Below, one piece after another: positions 8,873 through 18,379 of a stretch of DNA of 45,306 nt. Numbering within the stretch: the first letter of the stretch is position 1; each line of letters begins with the position of its first letter. The notes beneath the pieces were generated by a model, which worked only from the letters and a program-made list of their open reading frames with translations, had not been told where the DNA came from and made no database searches. The stretch lies in contig NZ_LRUJ01000040.1 in NCBI RefSeq assembly GCF_001548475.1, forward strand, positions 1 to 45,306, given 5' to 3'. The DNA comes from Bordetella hinzii LMG 13501. Its GTDB lineage: Bacteria; Pseudomonadota; Gammaproteobacteria; Burkholderiales; Burkholderiaceae_B. The position numbers and the translations under genes are program-made.

Positions 8873-10138
8873 ATGGCCTACATCGCCCTGATCAGTGAGC
8901 ATGCTTCTCCGCTGGCGGCCGCCGGCAGCGTGGACAGCGGCGGACAGAATGTCTACGTCGCGCAGATCGCCCGCCAGTTCGCCGCGGCCGGACACCGCGT
9001 CGATGTCTACACGCGGCGTGATTCGCCCTTGCAGCCCGAGCTGGCCGAATGGCTGCCGGGCGTGCGCGTCGTCCATGTGCCGGCCGGTCCGGCGTACTAC
9101 CTGCCCAAGGAGGCCTTGCTGGACTGGATGCCGGCCTTTGAGCGCTATCTGCTGCGCGTGTTCGCGCGCCGGCCCTATGACGTGGTGCATGCGAATTTCT
9201 TCATGTCGGCGCTGGCCGGCCTGCCGGCGGCCCGCAGTATCGGCTGCCCGCTGGTGGTGACTTTCCATGCCTTGGGCAAGGTGCGCCGGCAATACCAGCA
9301 GGCGGCCGACGGTTTTCCGGACCGGCGTTTCGCGATCGAGGAAGACATCGTGCGCCAGGCCGATTGCGTGATCGCGGAATGCGCGCAGGACCGCAGCGAC
9401 CTCATGACCTTGTACGACGCCGATCCGGCGCGCGTGGCCATCGTGCCTTGCGGCTATGACCCGGACGAGATGCGCGCCTGCGACATGGCGCAGGCGCGGC
9501 GCCGCCTGGGCTGGCGGCCGGAGGGCTTCCGCGTGCTCCAGCTGGGCCGCCTCGTGCCGCGCAAGGGCGTGGACAACGTCATCCGCGCCGTGGCGCGGTT
9601 GCGCGAGGACCATGGGGTGGACGCGCGCCTGTGCGTGGTGGGCGGCGACGGGCCCGGCGAACCGCCATCGGCCGAGCTGCGGCGGTTGCGCGCCATCTGC
9701 GACGAGGAGGGGCTGGCCGGCGTGGTGGAGTTCGCCGGCCGCCGCGCCCGCATGGAGCTGGCCGACTATTACTGCGCCAGCGACGTCTTCGTCACCACGC
9801 CCTGGTACGAGCCCTTCGGGATCACGCCGCTGGAAGCCATGGCCTGCGGCCGCCCGGTCGTGGGCGCCGACACCGGCGGCATACGCAGCACCGTGGTGGA
9901 CGGCCGCACGGGCTTTCTCGTCCCGCCCAAGGACCCTCGGCGCCTGGCCGGGCGGCTGGCCGTCCTGGCCGCCGATCCGGCGCTGGCCGCGCGCATGGGC
10001 CAGGCGGGACGCCTGCGGGCCCGCCGCCTCTACACCTGGAGCCGCGTGGCGCGCGACCTGCTGGCGGTCTATGGCCGCCTGACCGCGTTGCCGCCGGCCC
10101 GCCGGCAGGCGCCGGCGGCCGTGCGCGCCACGGCTTGA
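8873..10138 (+). CDS. GT4 glycosyltransferase (sucrose-phosphate-synthase / MshA-like)
   Basis: A 421-aa GT-B enzyme. The N-terminal domain begins ISEHASPLAAAGSVDSGGQN, the acceptor-side glycine loop seen in MshA and sucrose-phosphate-synthase-like GT4 enzymes, followed by RRPYDVVHANFF and VVTFHALG. The C-terminal domain has LQLGRLVPRKGVDNVI and the nucleotide-sugar motif TPWYEPFGITPLEAMACG with the E-x7-E pair. The nucleotide sugar and acceptor cannot be told from sequence. TGGAG precedes ATG by six bases. First gene of a run of nine overlapping or nearly touching genes. Confidence 0.9.
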   Translation: MAYIALISEHASPLAAAGSVDSGGQNVYVAQIARQFAAAGHRVDVYTRRDSPLQPELAEWLPGVRVVHVPAGPAYYLPKEALLDWMPAFERYLLRVFARRPYDVVHANFFMSALAGLPAARSIGCPLVVTFHALGKVRRQYQQAADGFPDRRFAIEEDIVRQADCVIAECAQDRSDLMTLYDADPARVAIVPCGYDPDEMRACDMAQARRRLGWRPEGFRVLQLGRLVPRKGVDNVIRAVARLREDHGVDARLCVVGGDGPGEPPSAELRRLRAICDEEGLAGVVEFAGRRARMELADYYCASDVFVTTPWYEPFGITPLEAMACGRPVVGADTGGIRSTVVDGRTGFLVPPKDPRRLAGRLAVLAADPALAARMGQAGRLRARRLYTWSRVARDLLAVYGRLTALPPARRQAPAAVRATA

Positions 10139-10158
10139 CCCAACCCTGGAGAATCCGC

Positions 10159-10887
10159 ATGCAAGACTTCAAATCATTGGCCGGCCGTGTGATCCTGGTG
10201 ACCGGCGCGGGCAGCGGCCTGGGCGCGGCCCTGTGCGCGCAGCTGGCCACGGACCGCGCCCGTGTCGCGGCCCTGGATATCGACGAGCGCCGCGCGCATG
10301 AGCTGGCGGCCGCGCTGCGCGCCGACCAGGGCGAGGTGGAGCCCTTCGTGGGCGATGTGGGCGTGCTGGAGGACGGCCGCCGGGTGCTGCGCGCCGTGGT
10401 GGACCACTTCGGCAAGCTGGACGCGCTGGTCAATTGCGCCGGCGTGGATGTCACCGCGCCCATCGAGAAGATAGACGCCGATGTCTGGGAGCGCGTGCTG
10501 CGCACCAACCTGACCGGACCTTTCCTGCTGTCCAAGCTGGCGCGCGAGCACCTGGCCGGCGACGGCCACATCGTCAACGTGGCCTCGACCGCCGCGCGGC
10601 GGGCCTGGCCCAACGCCTGCGCCTATCACGCCAGCAAGTGGGGCTTGATGGGCCTGAGCCAGGCCCTGCACGCCGAGCTGCGGCCGGCCGGCATCAAGGT
10701 CAGCGCCATCATCGCCGGCGGCATGCGCACGCCTTTCCTGCTGGACCGCTTTCCCGACATCGACGCCGACACGCTGCAAGATCCGGCTCATGTCGCGCGC
10801 GCCATCCGCTTCGTGCTGACGCAGCCCGACGACAGCGTGATCCCGGAGGTGATGGTGCTGCCGGTCAAGGAGACATCATGGCCTTGA
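10159..10887 (+). CDS. Short-chain dehydrogenase/reductase
   Basis: Classical SDR of 242 aa: Rossmann motif TGAGSGLGAALC near residue 14, VNCAGVDV, catalytic Ser in VNVASTAA and the YHASK tetrad near residue 156. ALDIDERR at the end of beta-2 has an acidic residue, favouring NAD(H). In a glycan operon it probably oxidises or reduces a sugar nucleotide or a small precursor; the substrate is not evident. Preceded by CTGGAG. Its last ten bases overlap the next gene, so translation is coupled. Confidence 0.88.
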   Translation: MQDFKSLAGRVILVTGAGSGLGAALCAQLATDRARVAALDIDERRAHELAAALRADQGEVEPFVGDVGVLEDGRRVLRAVVDHFGKLDALVNCAGVDVTAPIEKIDADVWERVLRTNLTGPFLLSKLAREHLAGDGHIVNVASTAARRAWPNACAYHASKWGLMGLSQALHAELRPAGIKVSAIIAGGMRTPFLLDRFPDIDADTLQDPAHVARAIRFVLTQPDDSVIPEVMVLPVKETSWP

Positions 10888-11531
10888 TGCCGCTTGCCGG
10901 CGCCGGGGCGGCAAGCGCCGGGATGGCCAGCCCCGGGATGGCCCGCCCCGGGATGCCCCGCGCCGGGATGCCCCGCGCCGCCATATTCTTGGATAAGGAT
11001 GGGACGTTGTTGCGGGACGTGCCGTATAACGTCGACCCGGCGCGCATGCGCTGGGCGCCGGGCGCGCGGCGCGGGCTGCGGACGCTGGCCGCGCTCGGCG
11101 CGCCGCTGGTGGTGGTGAGTAACCAGCCCGGCGTGGCGCTGGGCCGCTTCGCGGCGCAGGCCTTGCGCGGCGTGGCGCGCGCGTTGTGCGCGATGTTCGC
11201 GCAAGAGGGGGCGGTGCTGGCCGGCTTTTACTACTGTCCGCACCATCCGCAAGGCCGGGTGGCGGGCTATGGCGGGATCTGCGCCTGCCGCAAGCCGGCG
11301 CCCGGCCTGTTGTTGCGCGCCGCCGAGGACCTGCACCTGGACCTGAATGCCTCGTGGATGATAGGGGACATCCTGGACGACGTGCAGGCCGGCCACCAGG
11401 CCGGCTGCCGCAGCGTGCTGCTCGACGTGGGCAATGAAACCGAGTGGCGGCTGCGCGCCGAGCGCGTGCCGGATCTCTGGGTCGATGACCTGGCGCAGGC
11501 CGCGCGCCGCCTGCAGGGAGCGTGGACATGA
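10878..11531 (+). CDS. HAD phosphatase, GmhB-like (heptose-bisphosphate phosphatase)
   Basis: A 217-aa HAD-family histidinol-phosphatase/GmhB-type protein. Motif I is FLDKDGTLL, motif II VVVSNQPGVALG, a zinc-binding loop is YYCPHHPQG...CACRKP with Cys/His ligands, and motif IV is MIGDILDDVQAG. GmhB removes the 7-phosphate of heptose 1,7-bisphosphate in the ADP- or GDP-heptose routes; other members act on histidinol phosphate or sugar phosphates. Two GT9 heptosyltransferase-like genes nearby support a heptose role, but no GmhA or HldE partner lies in the window. Start ATG 10878 is preceded by AAGGAG. The first 34 residues are an unusual extension containing four pentapeptide repeats. Confidence 0.85.
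   Translation: MALMPLAGAGAASAGMASPGMARPGMPRAGMPRAAIFLDKDGTLLRDVPYNVDPARMRWAPGARRGLRTLAALGAPLVVVSNQPGVALGRFAAQALRGVARALCAMFAQEGAVLAGFYYCPHHPQGRVAGYGGICACRKPAPGLLLRAAEDLHLDLNASWMIGDILDDVQAGHQAGCRSVLLDVGNETEWRLRAERVPDLWVDDLAQAARRLQGAWT
10920..10979 (+). repeat. Four tandem 15-base repeats inside the GmhB-like gene
   Basis: Four head-to-tail copies of GGGATGNCCNGCNCC at 10920, 10935, 10950 and 10965; the last two are identical. They are in frame and encode GMASP, GMARP, GMPRA, GMPRA just before the catalytic FLDKDGT. Each copy holds an in-frame ATG. As the unit is a multiple of three, copy-number change would alter the length of the N-terminus without breaking the gene. Confidence 0.9.
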
Positions 11532-12607
11532 GCGCCGGGCCGTCGCCCTGGAGCGAGGCGCGCCATGTGCTGGGCGTCAGGCTGGACAATATGGGCGATG
11601 TGCTGATGAGCACGCCGGCCTTGCGCGCCCTGCGCGCGCCGGGCCGCCGCATTTCGCTGTTGACCTCGTCGGCCGGGGCGGCCCTGGCGCCGCATCTGGC
11701 CGATGTGGACGATGTGCTGGCCTATGATGCCTCGTGGGTCAAACGCGAAGGCGCCAGCGCCGACGGCGACCGCCAGGCCATCGAGCGCCTGCGCGAACTG
11801 CGGCCCGACGCGGCCGTCATCTTCACCGTGCACAGCCAGAGCGCGTTGCCGGCGGCCCTGATGCTGCGGCTGGCCGGTGTGCCGCGCGTGCTGGCCTATA
11901 GCCGCGAGAACCCCTACCAGCTGTTGACGGACTGGGTCAGCGAGCCCGAGCCGCACCGGGTCAGGCGCCACGAGGTGCTGCGGCAGCTGACCCTGGTGCG
12001 TACCGTGGGCGCCACCACCGACGACACCCGCCTGGGTTTCCTGGTGCGCGAGATCGACCGCGTGGGCCTGCGCCGCAAGCTCAGCCGCCTGGGCGTGGCG
12101 GAGCAGGGCGGCTGGATCGCCGCGCACGGCGGCGCCAGCGCGCCGTCGCGGCGCTATCCGGCCGAACGCCTGGCGGGCGCGCTGGAGGCGTTGCGCGGCG
12201 AGGGCCGCCGCATGCTGCTCTTGGGCGGGGCGGACGAGGGCGGGCTGGGCGAAGCCCTGGCGGCCCGGCGCCAGCGCCTGCCGGGCTTGATCGACCTGAC
12301 CGGCCAGCTGACCCTGGGCGAACTGGGCGCGGCCATCGAGGGCGCGGCGGTGCTGATCTGCAACAACAGCGGGCCGGCCCATATCGCGGCCGCGCTCGGC
12401 GTGCCCGTGGTCGACCTCTACGCCCTGACCAATCCCCAGCACACGCCGTGGCAGACGCCGCAGCGCGTGCTCAACCGCGAAGTGCCTTGCCGCGGCTGCC
12501 GCCGCAGTGTCTGTCCGCAGGGCCATCATGCCTGCCTGGCCGGCGTGGAACCGCGCGAGGTCGCGGACGCGGCACGGGAATTGCTGTCGGCGCGTATCAG
12601 CCGATAA
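11528..12607 (+). CDS. GT9 heptosyltransferase-like glycosyltransferase
   Basis: A 359-aa member of the GT9 family (WaaC/WaaF/RfaQ type). It shows the family start VLGVRLDNMGDVLMSTPALR, the middle VLAYSRENPY, the C-terminal nucleotide-sugar site LICNNSGPAHIAAALG with the following PVVDLYALT, and the cysteine-containing tail CRGCRRSVCPQGHHAC. The family transfers L,D- or D,D-heptose from ADP-heptose to lipid A core or other glycans. ATG 11528 overlaps the preceding stop and has AGGGAG seven bases upstream; a GTG two codons earlier is possible. The two GT9 genes of this operon suggest two heptose-type additions. Confidence 0.9.
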   Translation: MSAGPSPWSEARHVLGVRLDNMGDVLMSTPALRALRAPGRRISLLTSSAGAALAPHLADVDDVLAYDASWVKREGASADGDRQAIERLRELRPDAAVIFTVHSQSALPAALMLRLAGVPRVLAYSRENPYQLLTDWVSEPEPHRVRRHEVLRQLTLVRTVGATTDDTRLGFLVREIDRVGLRRKLSRLGVAEQGGWIAAHGGASAPSRRYPAERLAGALEALRGEGRRMLLLGGADEGGLGEALAARRQRLPGLIDLTGQLTLGELGAAIEGAAVLICNNSGPAHIAAALGVPVVDLYALTNPQHTPWQTPQRVLNREVPCRGCRRSVCPQGHHACLAGVEPREVADAARELLSARISR

Positions 12608-12619
12608 ACGGAGAGGACT

Positions 12620-14359
12620 ATGTATACCCTGGGTATCAATGCGGCTTTCCATGATTGTTCCGCCGCGCTGCTGCGCGATGGCCAGGTCCTGGCCGCCGCC
12701 GAAGAGGAGCGTTTCACGCGGGTCAAGCATGGCAAGCGGCCATTGCCTTTCACAGCCTGGCAACTGCCTTTCCATGCCATCGATTATTGCCTCGCCCAGG
12801 CCGGCATCCGCCTGCGCGACGTGCAGCACATCGCCTACGCCTTCGATCCGGCCCTGCTGGACCACAGCGCGGTCACGCCCGAGGGCGACATCCGCCTGCC
12901 GCTGGAGCCCTCGCGCGCGGGCTCGCCCCAGGGCGGGACCTCGCCCTGGGATCCGCTTTTCCTGTCGTATATCACCAATGCTCCGCGCCAGTTGGCCGCC
13001 GGCGCGCCCTTGCATCTGTCGGCGCGCTTCGAGGGCCTGTCGCTGGCCGAGATACAGCAGCGCTGGGTCTTCCTGGATCATCATCTTTGCCACGAGGCCA
13101 GCGCCTATCTGGCCGCGCCCCTGGAGGCCCCGGCCGTGCTCACGCTGGATGGCCGGGGCGAGGGCGTGACGACCAGCTATGGCCACTTCTCGGGCGGAGA
13201 GTACTCCCGGCTCAAGCAGATTGCCATGCCCCATTCCCTGGGCCTGCTGTACGAGGACGTGACTCGCCACTTGGGTTTCCTGCACGCCAGCGACGAGTAC
13301 AAGGTCATGGCGCTGGCTTCCTACGGCAAGCCCAGCATGCGGCAGGCGCTGCGCGAGATCCTGCGCCTGGAGGACGACGGCGGCTTCTCGCTCGCGCCGG
13401 CCGATTTGGCCGAAGTCCTGGGCCCGCCGCGCCGGCGCGGCGAAGCCTTCGATGACCGGCACAAGGATATTGCCAGCTCATTGCAGCATGTGCTGGAAGA
13501 GACGGTGCTGCACATGGCCGGATGGCTGCATCGCCAGACCGGCGCGAAAGAGCTCTGCATGGCCGGCGGCGTGGCGCTGAACTGCGTGATGAACTCCCGC
13601 GTGGCGCGCGAGGGTCCCTTCGAGCGGGTCTGGGTCCAGCCGGCGGCGGGCGATGCCGGTACGGCGCTGGGCGCGGCGCTCTATGTGGATTACCACCGGC
13701 GTTCGGACGGGCGGCGCTGGACCATGGAGCACGCCTATCTGGGCCCGGCCTATGAGGACGAGGACATCGTCCGCGCCCTGGACCGCGCGCATCTGGCCTA
13801 CCGGCGCGAGGACGACATCGCCTCGGCGACGGCCGATCTGCTGGCCCAGGGCAAGGTGGTGGCCTGGTTCCAGGGACGCATGGAGTTCGGTCCGCGCGCG
13901 CTGGGCGGACGCTCCATCCTGGCCTCGCCGCTGGACTCGGCCATGCAGGCGCGCCTGAACGGCCTGAAGGACCGCGAGGATTTCCGGCCGGTCGCGCCGG
14001 TGGTCATCGAAGAGCGCGCCCACGAGTGGTTCGACGCGGCGGGCAAGCCCGGCATCCGCGCGCCCTTCATGCTGTTCGTCTACGACGTCCTGCCGCAACG
14101 CGCCGCGCGCATTCCGGCGGTGCGCCATATCGACGGCACCGCCCGGGTGCAGACCGTGCGGCGCGAACAGAACCCGCGCTATTACGACGTGCTGCGCGCC
14201 TTCGAGGCGCGCACCGGCGTGCCGGTGCTGGTCAACACCTCTTTCAACACGCGCGGCCAACCCATTGTCTGCACGCCGCGCGAAGCGCTCGAAGCCTTCT
14301 ACACCTCGCCGCTGGACGCCCTGGCCATCGGCAGCTACCTCGTGGAGAAACCGGCATGA
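12620..14359 (+). CDS. NodU/CmcH-type O-carbamoyltransferase
   Basis: A 579-aa carbamoyltransferase. The N-terminal ASKHA-like part begins LGINAAFHDCSAALLRDG, with AAAEEERFTRVKH, the metal-binding-type DHHLCHEASAY and LTLDGRGEGVT; the C-terminal YrdC-like part has GRMEFGPRALGGRSILA and VNTSFNTRGQP. The family uses carbamoyl phosphate and ATP to put a carbamoyl group on a hydroxyl of a sugar or natural product, as in Nod factors and cephamycins. Here the acceptor is probably a sugar of the glycan built by the surrounding transferases. SD GGAGAGG precedes ATG. The stop overlaps the next start (ATGA). Confidence 0.93.
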   Translation: MYTLGINAAFHDCSAALLRDGQVLAAAEEERFTRVKHGKRPLPFTAWQLPFHAIDYCLAQAGIRLRDVQHIAYAFDPALLDHSAVTPEGDIRLPLEPSRAGSPQGGTSPWDPLFLSYITNAPRQLAAGAPLHLSARFEGLSLAEIQQRWVFLDHHLCHEASAYLAAPLEAPAVLTLDGRGEGVTTSYGHFSGGEYSRLKQIAMPHSLGLLYEDVTRHLGFLHASDEYKVMALASYGKPSMRQALREILRLEDDGGFSLAPADLAEVLGPPRRRGEAFDDRHKDIASSLQHVLEETVLHMAGWLHRQTGAKELCMAGGVALNCVMNSRVAREGPFERVWVQPAAGDAGTALGAALYVDYHRRSDGRRWTMEHAYLGPAYEDEDIVRALDRAHLAYRREDDIASATADLLAQGKVVAWFQGRMEFGPRALGGRSILASPLDSAMQARLNGLKDREDFRPVAPVVIEERAHEWFDAAGKPGIRAPFMLFVYDVLPQRAARIPAVRHIDGTARVQTVRREQNPRYYDVLRAFEARTGVPVLVNTSFNTRGQPIVCTPREALEAFYTSPLDALAIGSYLVEKPA

Positions 14360-15339
14360 ACATCGCGCCGCCCCTGGTCTCCGTGGTGATACCCACGCTG
14401 CGCCGCCCGGACCTGCTCACGCGCTGCCTGCAAGCGCTGCAGACCCAGGACTTTCCGGCCAGCCTGTTCGAGATCATTGTCTGCGACGACGGCCCCGACG
14501 CGGCCACCCGCCAGGTGACCGAGGAGCTGGCCGCGGCGCGGCGCGACGGACCCTCGCTGCGCTATCTGCCGGCCACGGGCCAGCGCGGACCGGCGGCGGC
14601 GCGCAACCGGGGCTGGCGCAGCGCGCGCGGCGAGATCATCGCCTTCACCGACGACGACACCGTGCCCGCGCCCGACTGGCTGGGGCAGGGGGTGCTGGCC
14701 ATGACCCCAGGCGTCAGCGCGGTCAGCGGCCGTGTGGTCATGCCGCTGCCGCCGCGGCCGAATGACTATGAACGCGACGCCGCCGGCCTGGCCAGCGCCG
14801 AATTCGTGACGGCCAACTGCCTGGTGCGCCGCGAGGCCCTGGAGCGGGTGCGCGGCTTCGACACCCGCTTCACCATGGCCTGGCGCGAAGACTCGGACCT
14901 GCATTTCTCCTTGATAGAGGAGGGCCTGTCCGTCGTGTACGCGCCGCGGGTGCGCGTGCTGCATCCCATCCGGCCGGCGCGCTTCGCCGCCGGCCTGGCC
15001 ATGCAACGCAAGGTGATGTTCGACTGCCTGCTGCTGCTCAAGCATCCCTATCTTTACCGCAGCCGCATACGGGCCCGGCCGCCCTGGTTCTATCTCTCGG
15101 TCACGCTGGCCGCCCTGGCGGCCCTGGGCGCGGCGCTGGCGGGCCAGTTCTGGCTGGCCGGGGCGGCGGCCGGGCTCTGGCTGGCGCTGACCCTGGTGTT
15201 CTTTGCGCGCCGCGCGCGCGGCACCTCGCGCCGGCCGCGCGACTTGGCCGACCTGGCGCTGACCTCGGCGCTGGTGCCGCCCCTGTCCATTGCCTGGCGC
15301 CTGGTCGGCATGGCGCGCTTCGGAGGGCGCTTCCCATGA
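14356..15339 (+). CDS. GT2 glycosyltransferase with C-terminal membrane segments
   Basis: A 327-aa inverting GT-A enzyme. It has the family start VSVVIPTLRRPDLL, the nucleotide-binding CDDGPD, the metal-binding DxD-like TDDDTV, and the catalytic-base region MAWREDSDLHF. Residues about 240-295 contain two hydrophobic segments (around YLSVTLAALAALGAALAG and GLWLALTLVFFA), so it is membrane attached, facing the cytoplasm. Stop and start overlaps on both sides (ATGA) place it firmly in the operon. The sugar donor is unknown. Confidence 0.9.
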   Translation: MNIAPPLVSVVIPTLRRPDLLTRCLQALQTQDFPASLFEIIVCDDGPDAATRQVTEELAAARRDGPSLRYLPATGQRGPAAARNRGWRSARGEIIAFTDDDTVPAPDWLGQGVLAMTPGVSAVSGRVVMPLPPRPNDYERDAAGLASAEFVTANCLVRREALERVRGFDTRFTMAWREDSDLHFSLIEEGLSVVYAPRVRVLHPIRPARFAAGLAMQRKVMFDCLLLLKHPYLYRSRIRARPPWFYLSVTLAALAALGAALAGQFWLAGAAAGLWLALTLVFFARRARGTSRRPRDLADLALTSALVPPLSIAWRLVGMARFGGRFP

Positions 15340-16391
15340 GCGCATTGCCGCCGCCGCGCCGCATCGCGGTCTTCCGCGCCCTGCAGCTGGGCGACCTGTT
15401 GTGCAGCGTGCCGGCCCTGCGCGCCTTGCGGGCGGCCTGCCCGCAAGCCCGCATCACCTTGGTCGGGCTGCCGGGCGCGGCGGATTTCGCGCGCCGCTTC
15501 GGCCATTACATCGACGAACTGCTGCCCTTTCCGGGCATGGAGCTGTTCCCCGAGCAAACGCCCCGTCCGGACGAGCTGCCCGGCTTCTTCGAGGCCGCGC
15601 GCGAACGCCGTTTCGACCTCGCCCTGCAGCTGCACGGCAGCGGCCTGCATGCCAACGGCGTCGTGCGCCGGCTGGGCGCGCGGCGCTGGGCGGGTTTCGT
15701 GCCGCATCCCGCCCAGGCGCGGACGGGCTGGCGGCTGGCGTGGCCGCAAGACCTCCCCGAGCCCTTGCGCTACACGGCCCTCATTGAACACATGGGCCTG
15801 CCCGTCGAGAGCGTGGAGCTGGAGTTGCCCTTGTTCCCGGGCGAGGACGGGTCGGCGCGGCGCCTGCTGGCCGATCATGGCCTGCAGCCCAATCGCACCG
15901 TGGTCCTGCATCCTGGCGCCCGCCTGCCGTCGCGCCGCTGGCCGGTCCGTCACTATGCCGCGGTGGCCAATGCGCTGGCGCGCGGCGGCTGGCAGGTGGC
16001 CCTGACCGGCGCGCCGGACGAGGCTGGCCTGGTGGGCGAGCTGGCCGGCCTGTGCCGCTACCCGGCGGCGAATCTTTGCGGCAAGACAACGCTGGGCGAA
16101 CTGGCGGCGCTGCTGAGCCGCTGCCGCCTGCTGATCAGCAATGACACCGGGGTCTCGCATGTGGCGGCGGCCGCGGGCGCGGCCAGCGTGGTGGTGGCCT
16201 GCGGCAGCGACGCGCGCCGCTGGGCGCCCCTGGACCGGCAGCGCCACAAGGTCGTGGCCGCCGAGCTGCCGTGCCGGCCCTGCATGCATGCCGTCTGCCC
16301 GATCGGTCATCCCTGCGCGCTGGCGGTGACGCCAGCCGAGGTGCTGGCGCGCGCGCACGACGTGCTGGGGGGAGGGCGCCATGCCAGCTGA
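15336..16391 (+). CDS. Second GT9 heptosyltransferase-like glycosyltransferase
   Basis: A 351-aa GT9 protein with the start IAVFRALQLGDLLCSVPALR, the middle VLHPGARLPSRRWPV, and the donor-binding LLISNDTGVSHVAAAAG. It ends in CRPCMHAVCPIGHPC, a Cys/His tail like that of the first GT9 gene. It differs enough from that gene to be a separate enzyme rather than a recent copy. Probably adds a second heptose or another ADP-sugar-derived residue. Overlaps the previous stop by four bases and the next start by eleven. Confidence 0.9.
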   Translation: MSALPPPRRIAVFRALQLGDLLCSVPALRALRAACPQARITLVGLPGAADFARRFGHYIDELLPFPGMELFPEQTPRPDELPGFFEAARERRFDLALQLHGSGLHANGVVRRLGARRWAGFVPHPAQARTGWRLAWPQDLPEPLRYTALIEHMGLPVESVELELPLFPGEDGSARRLLADHGLQPNRTVVLHPGARLPSRRWPVRHYAAVANALARGGWQVALTGAPDEAGLVGELAGLCRYPAANLCGKTTLGELAALLSRCRLLISNDTGVSHVAAAAGAASVVVACGSDARRWAPLDRQRHKVVAAELPCRPCMHAVCPIGHPCALAVTPAEVLARAHDVLGGGRHAS

Positions 16392-17334
16392 ACGCCCCTT
16401 GCGCATCCTGACGTGGAACGTGCATGGCAATTATCTGCACGCGCTGGCCCACGTGCCGCACGAATGGCTGGTGCCGGTGGCCGGCATGCGGCCCGGCTAC
16501 ACCCCGCCCACGCCCGAACTGGACTGGCCCGCGCATGTGCGCGTGGTCGACCCCGGACAACTGCGCGACGAGACGCTGGACCTCATCGTCTACCAATCGC
16601 GTGACAACCTGGCCGATGCGCCACAGCTGCTGCGGCCGGCGCAGCTGGCCCTGCCCAGCCTCTATGTGGAGCACAACCCGCCCGAGCCCCATCCGACCGA
16701 TAGCTGGCATCCATTTCGCCACCCGCGCGGCCTGCTGCTGCACGTGACGCACCACAACGCGCAGATGTGGCAGGCGCCGGGCATGCCCGCTCGGGTGATC
16801 GAGCATGGCGTGCCCGACCCGGGCATCATCGATGCCGGCTCCCGCGAGGGCGGCATCACGGTCATCAATCATCTGGCGCGGCGCGGCCGCCGCCTGGGGC
16901 TGGACCTTTACCGGCGCGCCCATGCGCGCCTGGCCCTGGACCTGATCGGCATGGGTTCGCGCGAGCTGCCTGGCGGGCTGGGAGAAGTCCCCAACCGCGA
17001 GGTGCCGGCCTTCATGGCGCGCTACCGCTACCTGTTTTCGCCCGTGCGCTATGCCAGCCTTGGCCTATCGGTGGTGCAGGCCATGCTGTGCGGCCTGCCC
17101 GTGGTCGGGTTTGCCGCCACCGAGCTGGCCTGCCTGATCCGCAATGGCGAGGACGGCTATGTCGACAGCCGCGAACAGGGCTGGCTGGAGGCCGCGCACG
17201 CCCTGGCGCAAGACCCGGCGCTGGCCCGGCGCTGGGGCGAGGCGGCGCGCCGCAAGGCGCTGGGGCGTTTCGGCATGGCGCGATTCATCGCCGAATGGGA
17301 CGAGACATTGCACGCACTCAAGGAGCAAGCATGA
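16381..17334 (+). CDS. GT-B glycosyltransferase, short form
   Basis: A 317-aa glycosyltransferase shorter than a typical GT4 enzyme. The C-terminal half is recognisable: [20 protein letters not shown] with a downstream VVGFAATE, then [10 protein letters not shown] and a helical tail [16 protein letters not shown]. The N-terminal half starts [20 protein letters not shown] and includes [14 protein letters not shown] and [10 protein letters not shown], histidine-rich stretches in the likely acceptor cleft. The usual E-x7-E is represented by a different set (SLGLSVVQA), so donor chemistry may differ. GGAGGG lies before ATG 16381. Confidence 0.82.
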   Translation: MPAERPLRILTWNVHGNYLHALAHVPHEWLVPVAGMRPGYTPPTPELDWPAHVRVVDPGQLRDETLDLIVYQSRDNLADAPQLLRPAQLALPSLYVEHNPPEPHPTDSWHPFRHPRGLLLHVTHHNAQMWQAPGMPARVIEHGVPDPGIIDAGSREGGITVINHLARRGRRLGLDLYRRAHARLALDLIGMGSRELPGGLGEVPNREVPAFMARYRYLFSPVRYASLGLSVVQAMLCGLPVVGFAATELACLIRNGEDGYVDSREQGWLEAAHALAQDPALARRWGEAARRKALGRFGMARFIAEWDETLHALKEQA

Positions 17335-18374
17335 AACCTAGCGAATCCCCCAGGCGGCGCGTGCTGGTCACGGGCGGCGCCGGTTTCCTCGGCGCGCATC
17401 TATGCCAGCATTTGCTGCTGGCCGGCGACGAGGTGATCTGCCTGGACAATTTCCAGACCGGCCAGGCCGCCAACCTGCAGGCCCTGGTCGGGCGCGAGCG
17501 CCTGAGCGTGCTGCGCCAGGATGTGGCCGAGCCCATCGAACTGGATAGGCTGGACCGCATCTATAACCTCGCGTGTCCGGCCTCGCCCGCCCACTATCAG
17601 GCCGACCCGGTGCACACCCTGAAGACGTGTGTGCAGGGCGCGCTCAATGTGCTGGAGCTGGCGCGTCGCACGGGCGCGCGCGTGCTGCAGGCCTCGACCA
17701 GCGAAGTCTATGGCGACCCGCAGGTCCACCCGCAGCATGAGCGCTACTGGGGGCATGTGAACCCCATCGGCCCGCGCGCCTGCTATGACGAGGGCAAGCG
17801 CTGCGCCGAGACCCTGTGCGCCGACTTCGCGCGCCAGACCGGCACGACGGTAAAAATTGCCCGCATCTTCAATACCTACGGACCCGGCATGGCGCCGGGC
17901 GATGGCCGGGTGGTGTCCAACTTCATCGTGCAGGCCCTGGCCGGCCAGGCGCTGACCGTCTATGGCGACGGCAGCCAAACCCGTTCTTTCTGCTATGTCG
18001 GCGACCTGATCGAAGGACTGGCCCGCCTGATGGAAAGCGGCGCGGAGGTCAACGAGCCGGTCAATCTGGGCAACCCGCATGAAATGAGCATGCTGGAGCT
18101 GGCGACCCTGGTGCGCGAGGCCACCGGTTGCGACGCGCCGCTGGTCTATGCGCCCTTGCCGCCGGACGATCCGGTCCATCGGCAGCCGGACATCCGGCGC
18201 GCCAGGCAGTGGCTGGGCTGGCAGCCGCATGTGCACCCGCGCGAGGGACTGCGCCGCACGGTCGCGTATTTTTCACGCCTGGCGCCTGAGCGCCAGCTGG
18301 CGCGCGAGTTGCCGGTCGCTGGCGTATGGGCCCGGGCCGCGCGCACGGGAAGGGCGGGCGAGCGGCCGGTCTGA
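17331..18374 (+). CDS. NAD-dependent epimerase, UDP-glucuronate decarboxylase (UXS)-like
   Basis: A 347-aa extended SDR. Features: [21 protein letters not shown], the UXS hallmark [61 protein letters not shown] containing the YxxxK pair, and [10 protein letters not shown]. These fit UDP-glucuronate decarboxylase, which makes UDP-xylose; related enzymes make UDP-apiose or UDP-4-keto sugars. UDP-glucose from GalU (22054) is upstream in the same route, but no UDP-glucose dehydrogenase is in the window. The Arg-rich C-terminal tail after [12 protein letters not shown] is not conserved-looking. Starts with AAGGAG-ATG overlap (ATGA) and ends five bases before a convergent gene. Confidence 0.9.
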   Translation: MKPSESPRRRVLVTGGAGFLGAHLCQHLLLAGDEVICLDNFQTGQAANLQALVGRERLSVLRQDVAEPIELDRLDRIYNLACPASPAHYQADPVHTLKTCVQGALNVLELARRTGARVLQASTSEVYGDPQVHPQHERYWGHVNPIGPRACYDEGKRCAETLCADFARQTGTTVKIARIFNTYGPGMAPGDGRVVSNFIVQALAGQALTVYGDGSQTRSFCYVGDLIEGLARLMESGAEVNEPVNLGNPHEMSMLELATLVREATGCDAPLVYAPLPPDDPVHRQPDIRRARQWLGWQPHVHPREGLRRTVAYFSRLAPERQLARELPVAGVWARAARTGRAGERPV

Positions 18375-18379
18375 CGCCT

